Shown here in pieces: positions 6,991 through 9,185 of a stretch of DNA of 9,185 bases. The notes below the pieces were generated by a model, which saw nothing but the letters and a program-made list of their open reading frames with translations, did no database searches and was not told where the DNA came from. The stretch spans positions 1-9,185 of the forward strand of contig SIBB01000113.1 in NCBI GenBank assembly GCA_009695395.1, read 5' to 3'. Source of the DNA: Pedosphaera sp. (GTDB taxonomy: Bacteria; Verrucomicrobiota; Verrucomicrobiia; Limisphaerales; SXTU01). Each line of letters starts with the position of its first letter. The first letter of the stretch is position 1. Both the position numbers and the translations under genes were made by a program.

Positions 6991-7027
6991 CGCGCCGAGG
7001 GATGGGTGAGAGTGGGAGTGCGGCGCG
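6991..7027 (-). promoter_or_regulatory. Stem-loop in the pyrH leader
   Basis: CGCGCCG (6991-6997) and CGGCGCG (7021-7027) are perfect 7-bp inverted repeats around a 23-base loop. In the transcript (minus strand) the loop is almost purely C and T. The hairpin would lie near the 5' end of the mRNA started from the promoter at 7073-7045, about 30 bases before the start codon. No T run follows, so it is not a terminator. It might influence translation or stability; this is inference. Confidence 0.4.
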
Positions 7028-7044
7028 AGTAACATCGTGCTTCA

Positions 7045-7073
7045 GTTGTAACGAGTCGCGGCCGTTGAGTCAA
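7045..7073 (-). promoter_or_regulatory. Sigma-70-type promoter for pyrH
   Basis: On the minus strand TTGACT (7073-7068, five of six consensus bases) is separated by exactly 17 bases from TACAAC (7050-7045, four of six). Transcription would start near 7038, giving a leader of about 80 nt before the pyrH ATG at 6958. It is the best promoter-like pair I see in the divergent region. Confidence 0.55.
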
Positions 7074-7143
7074 TGCAGCGGCCGCAGCGGGAGTTGCGCA
7101 CAGCCGCAGTCGTTCAGTGCAGGGCTGGCGGCGCCGGGCTCAC

Positions 7144-7171
7144 TTTGAACTTTGAACTTTGACGTCTGAAC
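7144..7171. repeat. TTTGAAC heptamer tandem repeat, four units
   Basis: Units on the plus strand: TTTGAAC (7144-7150), TTTGAAC (7151-7157), TTTGACG (7158-7164, two mismatches) and TCTGAAC (7165-7171, one mismatch), then TTT. It lies 21 bases before the cysS start, within otherwise GC-rich DNA. TTGAA/TTGAC within the units resemble -35 boxes, and TAGCTT at 7174-7179 could be a poor -10. From memory, TTTGAAC runs recur in intergenic DNA of some Verrucomicrobiota and related genomes. Confidence 0.75.
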
Positions 7172-7192
7172 TTTAGCTTCCGCCCACTTTAC

Positions 7193-8608
7193 ATGGCTCT
7201 TCAACTGTTCAACACGCTGACCCGCACGGTGGAAAAATTCGTGCCGCTGGACCCGCTGGGGCGGCAGGTGGGGATGTATTGCTGCGGGCCAACCGTCCAC
7301 GACTACGCGCACATCGGGAACTTCCGCACGTTCGTCTTCACGGACGTGGTGCGGCGCTACCTCGAGTTTCGAGGCTTCGCCGTGAAGCACGTGATGAACA
7401 TCACGGACGTGGAGGACAAGATCATCAAGCGCGTGCACCAGCGGCAGACGACGCTGCGGGAATTCACGGGCAAGTATGAGGCCGAGTTTCTCTCGGACTT
7501 CGACGCGCTTCAGTGCCAGCGCCCGCACGTCCTGCCCCGGGCCACGGAGCATCTGCCGGAGATCATTTCACTCATCGAGAAGCTCGTCGCCCGCGGCATC
7601 GCGTATCAGGCGCCGGACGGCTCGGTGTATTTCAGCATCGAGAAGTATCGCGGCTGCGGCTGCCACTACGGGCAGCTCGTGAACCTGAACTTCGATGCGA
7701 TGCGCGTGGGGGAACGCGTGGCGAACGACGAATACGAGAAGGAATCTGTGGCGGACTTCGCGCTCTGGAAGAAGCGCGTGGCGGAGGACGGCGAGGTCTT
7801 CTGGCCCAGCCCCTGGGGCGAGGGCCGGCCCGGCTGGCATATCGAGTGCAGTGCGATGAGCACGAAGCATCTCGGCGAGAGCTTCGACCTGCATTTGGGC
7901 GGCGAGGATTTGATGTTCCCGCACCACGAGGACGAGATCGCACAGAGCGAGGGCGCGCTGGCGTATCCGCCGGGGCAGCGCTTCGTGAAGCACTGGATGC
8001 ACGGCTCGCACCTGTTGGTCGAGGGCAAGAAGATGAGCAAGTCGCTCGGCAACTATTTTACGCTGCGCGATCTGTTAGCGAAGGGATTTACCGGACGGGA
8101 AATCCGTTACCTCCTACTCACGGCTCACTATCGCGCGCAGTTCAACTTCACAATGGACGGCCTCGCGGGCGCGCGCGCGGCGCTGGCGCGGCTGGACGAA
8201 TGCGTCGGCAAGCTGCGCGAGCTGGCGGGCGGAACCACTGCGCCGCCAGATCAGGGGCTGCTGGTGCAGTTCACCAAGGCGATGGACGAGGACTTGAACG
8301 TCTCCGCCGCGTGGGGCGCGGTGTTCGAGTGGGTGACTGAGGTCAACCGAAAGCTGGCGGCGAACGAATTGGCCCAGCCGCAAGCGGCGGCGGCGCTGGC
8401 GGCATGGAACCGCGTGGACGAAACCTTTGGCCTTGGCAGCACGCAGCAGGACGCCGCCCCCGCCGAAGTGCTCGCGCTCGTCGAGGAGCGGCAGGCCGCG
8501 CGCAAGGCAAAGGATTTCAAGCGCAGCGATGTCGTCCGCGACCAGCTCAAGGCGCTGGGCTGGGCCGTGGAAGACACCGCCAAGGGACCGCGCGTGAAAC
8601 GGATCTAA
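7193..8608 (+). CDS. cysS: Cysteinyl-tRNA synthetase
   Basis: Class I aminoacyl-tRNA synthetase that charges tRNA-Cys with cysteine using ATP, in the cytoplasm. The 471 residues match the usual 460-ish length. The N-terminal FNTLTR start is typical. The HIGH-type signature is HIGN (40-43) and the KMSKS loop is complete (280-284, KKMSKSLGNYFT). The four zinc ligands that select cysteine are all present by comparison with the E. coli enzyme: C31, C219 (WHIECSAM), H244 and E248 (FPHHEDEIAQS). The preceding residue is also Cys (C30). A helical anticodon-binding region follows (HYRAQFNFT onward, about 305-471), ending in a basic GPRVKRI. The ATG at 7193 fits the family N-terminus; no Shine-Dalgarno is visible. 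The gene is divergent from pyrH, and tmk follows after 14 bp, so the two are probably cotranscribed. Confidence 0.98.
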   Translation: MALQLFNTLTRTVEKFVPLDPLGRQVGMYCCGPTVHDYAHIGNFRTFVFTDVVRRYLEFRGFAVKHVMNITDVEDKIIKRVHQRQTTLREFTGKYEAEFLSDFDALQCQRPHVLPRATEHLPEIISLIEKLVARGIAYQAPDGSVYFSIEKYRGCGCHYGQLVNLNFDAMRVGERVANDEYEKESVADFALWKKRVAEDGEVFWPSPWGEGRPGWHIECSAMSTKHLGESFDLHLGGEDLMFPHHEDEIAQSEGALAYPPGQRFVKHWMHGSHLLVEGKKMSKSLGNYFTLRDLLAKGFTGREIRYLLLTAHYRAQFNFTMDGLAGARAALARLDECVGKLRELAGGTTAPPDQGLLVQFTKAMDEDLNVSAAWGAVFEWVTEVNRKLAANELAQPQAAAALAAWNRVDETFGLGSTQQDAAPAEVLALVEERQAARKAKDFKRSDVVRDQLKALGWAVEDTAKGPRVKRI

Positions 8609-8622
8609 AATGACCAACGACC

Positions 8623-9185
8623 ATGCCCGGACTGTTCATCACCTTTGAAGGCACGGAAGGCGGCGGCAAGAGCACGCAGGTCGCGCTGCTGGCCGAGCGG
8701 TTGCGTCAGCTTGGGCACCGCGTCCGGGTCTTGCGCGAACCGGGCGGCACGCCCATCGGCGAGGAAATTCGGCACCTGCTTAAGCATCACCCGGCGAATG
8801 TGGCGATGATGCCGGAGGCCGAACTGTTACTGATGAACGCCAGCCGCGCGCAACTCGTGCGGGAGGTGATCCGCCCCGCGCTGACTGCCGGGGACATTGT
8901 CTTGTGCGACCGGTTCTACGACTCGACGACTGCGTATCAAGGCCACGGACGGCAGCTCAACTTGGCGTTGGTGCAGTCGGTGATTCAGTTCGCCGTGGGC
9001 CACACGCACCCGCACTTGACGCTGCTGCTGCGCGTGCCGACCGAGGTGAGTGAGGCGCGAAGACTCGCCCGCCAGGTGGCAACTGCGGGGCCGCGCGACC
9101 GCTTCGAGGAGGCGGACCGGGAGTTCTTCCGGCGCGTCGAGCACGGGTTTGACTTGATCGCCGAGGCGGAACCGGAGCGGGTGAA
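8623..9185 (+). CDS. tmk: Thymidylate kinase, C-terminus cut off by the window edge
   Basis: Phosphorylates dTMP to dTDP with ATP, the last committed step towards dTTP for DNA synthesis. I translated this frame by hand; it is open to the right edge with 187 residues, of about 205-215 expected. Motifs: P-loop GTEGGGKST (10-18), REPGGTPIGEEIR (38-50, dTMP side), DRFYDSTTAYQG (96-107, the DRx motif and thymidine contacts), and a lid region with ARRLAR and GPRDRFEEAD (about 145-165). R137 (LLLRVPTE) stands where most family members have Asp in LDVxPE. The start is the ATG at 8623; an earlier ATG at 8610 is out of frame. It begins 14 bp after the cysS stop with no Shine-Dalgarno visible, so it is likely the second gene of a cysS-tmk operon. 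Confidence 0.96.
   Translation, partial: MPGLFITFEGTEGGGKSTQVALLAERLRQLGHRVRVLREPGGTPIGEEIRHLLKHHPANVAMMPEAELLLMNASRAQLVREVIRPALTAGDIVLCDRFYDSTTAYQGHGRQLNLALVQSVIQFAVGHTHPHLTLLLRVPTEVSEARRLARQVATAGPRDRFEEADREFFRRVEHGFDLIAEAEPERV

Noticed and set aside
7078..7085. GCGGCCGC palindrome in the divergent region
   Set aside because: An 8-bp palindrome of pure GC is expected by chance in DNA this rich in GC, and no partner motif is seen.
7070..7552. 160-codon minus-strand open frame entering the divergent region
   Set aside because: Most of it is antisense to cysS. The VQTSKFKVQS part of its product is only the translation of the heptamer repeat.
8610..8622. Earlier ATG at 8610 as the tmk start
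   Set aside because: It is out of frame with the kinase; the family N-terminus begins at the ATG at 8623.

Overview
The window is GC-rich chromosomal DNA, roughly two thirds G+C by eye. It carries three housekeeping genes and one metal-efflux cluster. I see no rRNA, tRNA, CRISPR array, transposase or phage gene. The organism is a Gram-negative bacterium, because an RND tripartite pump with a TolC-type outer membrane partner needs an outer membrane. My best guess is Verrucomicrobiota, perhaps the Pedosphaera/Limisphaerales side. This rests on the general look of the proteins, mostly absent Shine-Dalgarno sites, and a TTTGAAC heptamer repeat of a kind I associate with such genomes. It is an inference from memory, not a database result.

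Layout, left to right. Positions 1-6162 hold four genes on the minus strand, so they are transcribed from right to left. In transcription order they are: a small histidine-rich exported protein (6162-5746), the periplasmic adaptor of an RND pump (5634-3973, CzcB type), the inner-membrane RND pump (3963-856, CzcA/CusA type), and the outer-membrane channel (from 754 or 859, running off the left edge, CzcC/TolC type). Next, still on the minus strand, comes pyrH (6958-6227), encoding UMP kinase. A 234-bp divergent intergenic region (6959-7192) follows. To the right, on the plus strand, are cysS (7193-8608), encoding cysteinyl-tRNA synthetase, and tmk (from 8623), encoding thymidylate kinase and cut by the right edge.

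The four left-hand genes form a plausible transcription unit for metal detoxification. The CzcA-like protein would take metal from the periplasm or cytoplasm using the proton gradient. The lipoprotein CzcB-like adaptor bridges it to the CzcC-like outer-membrane duct. The His-rich protein and the His-rich ends of the adaptor could bind metal in the periplasm. The gene order is B-A-C with a His-rich leader gene, rather than the textbook C-B-A. Residues in the pump argue against both the Cu(I)/Ag(I) methionine triad of CusA and the full Asp-Asp-Glu set of the Zn/Co/Cd pump CzcA, so the substrate is open.

The housekeeping genes act in nucleotide supply and translation. pyrH has a good sigma-70-type promoter in the divergent region, followed by a pyrimidine-rich leader of about 80 nt with a hairpin. 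It is not next to rpsB, tsf or frr, its usual partners, and only 64 bp separate its stop from the metal cluster, so read-through is possible. I found no complete new system. The points most worth a second look are the His-rich protein, the pump's substrate residues, the ambiguous czcC start with its repeat-like leader, and the heptamer repeat.
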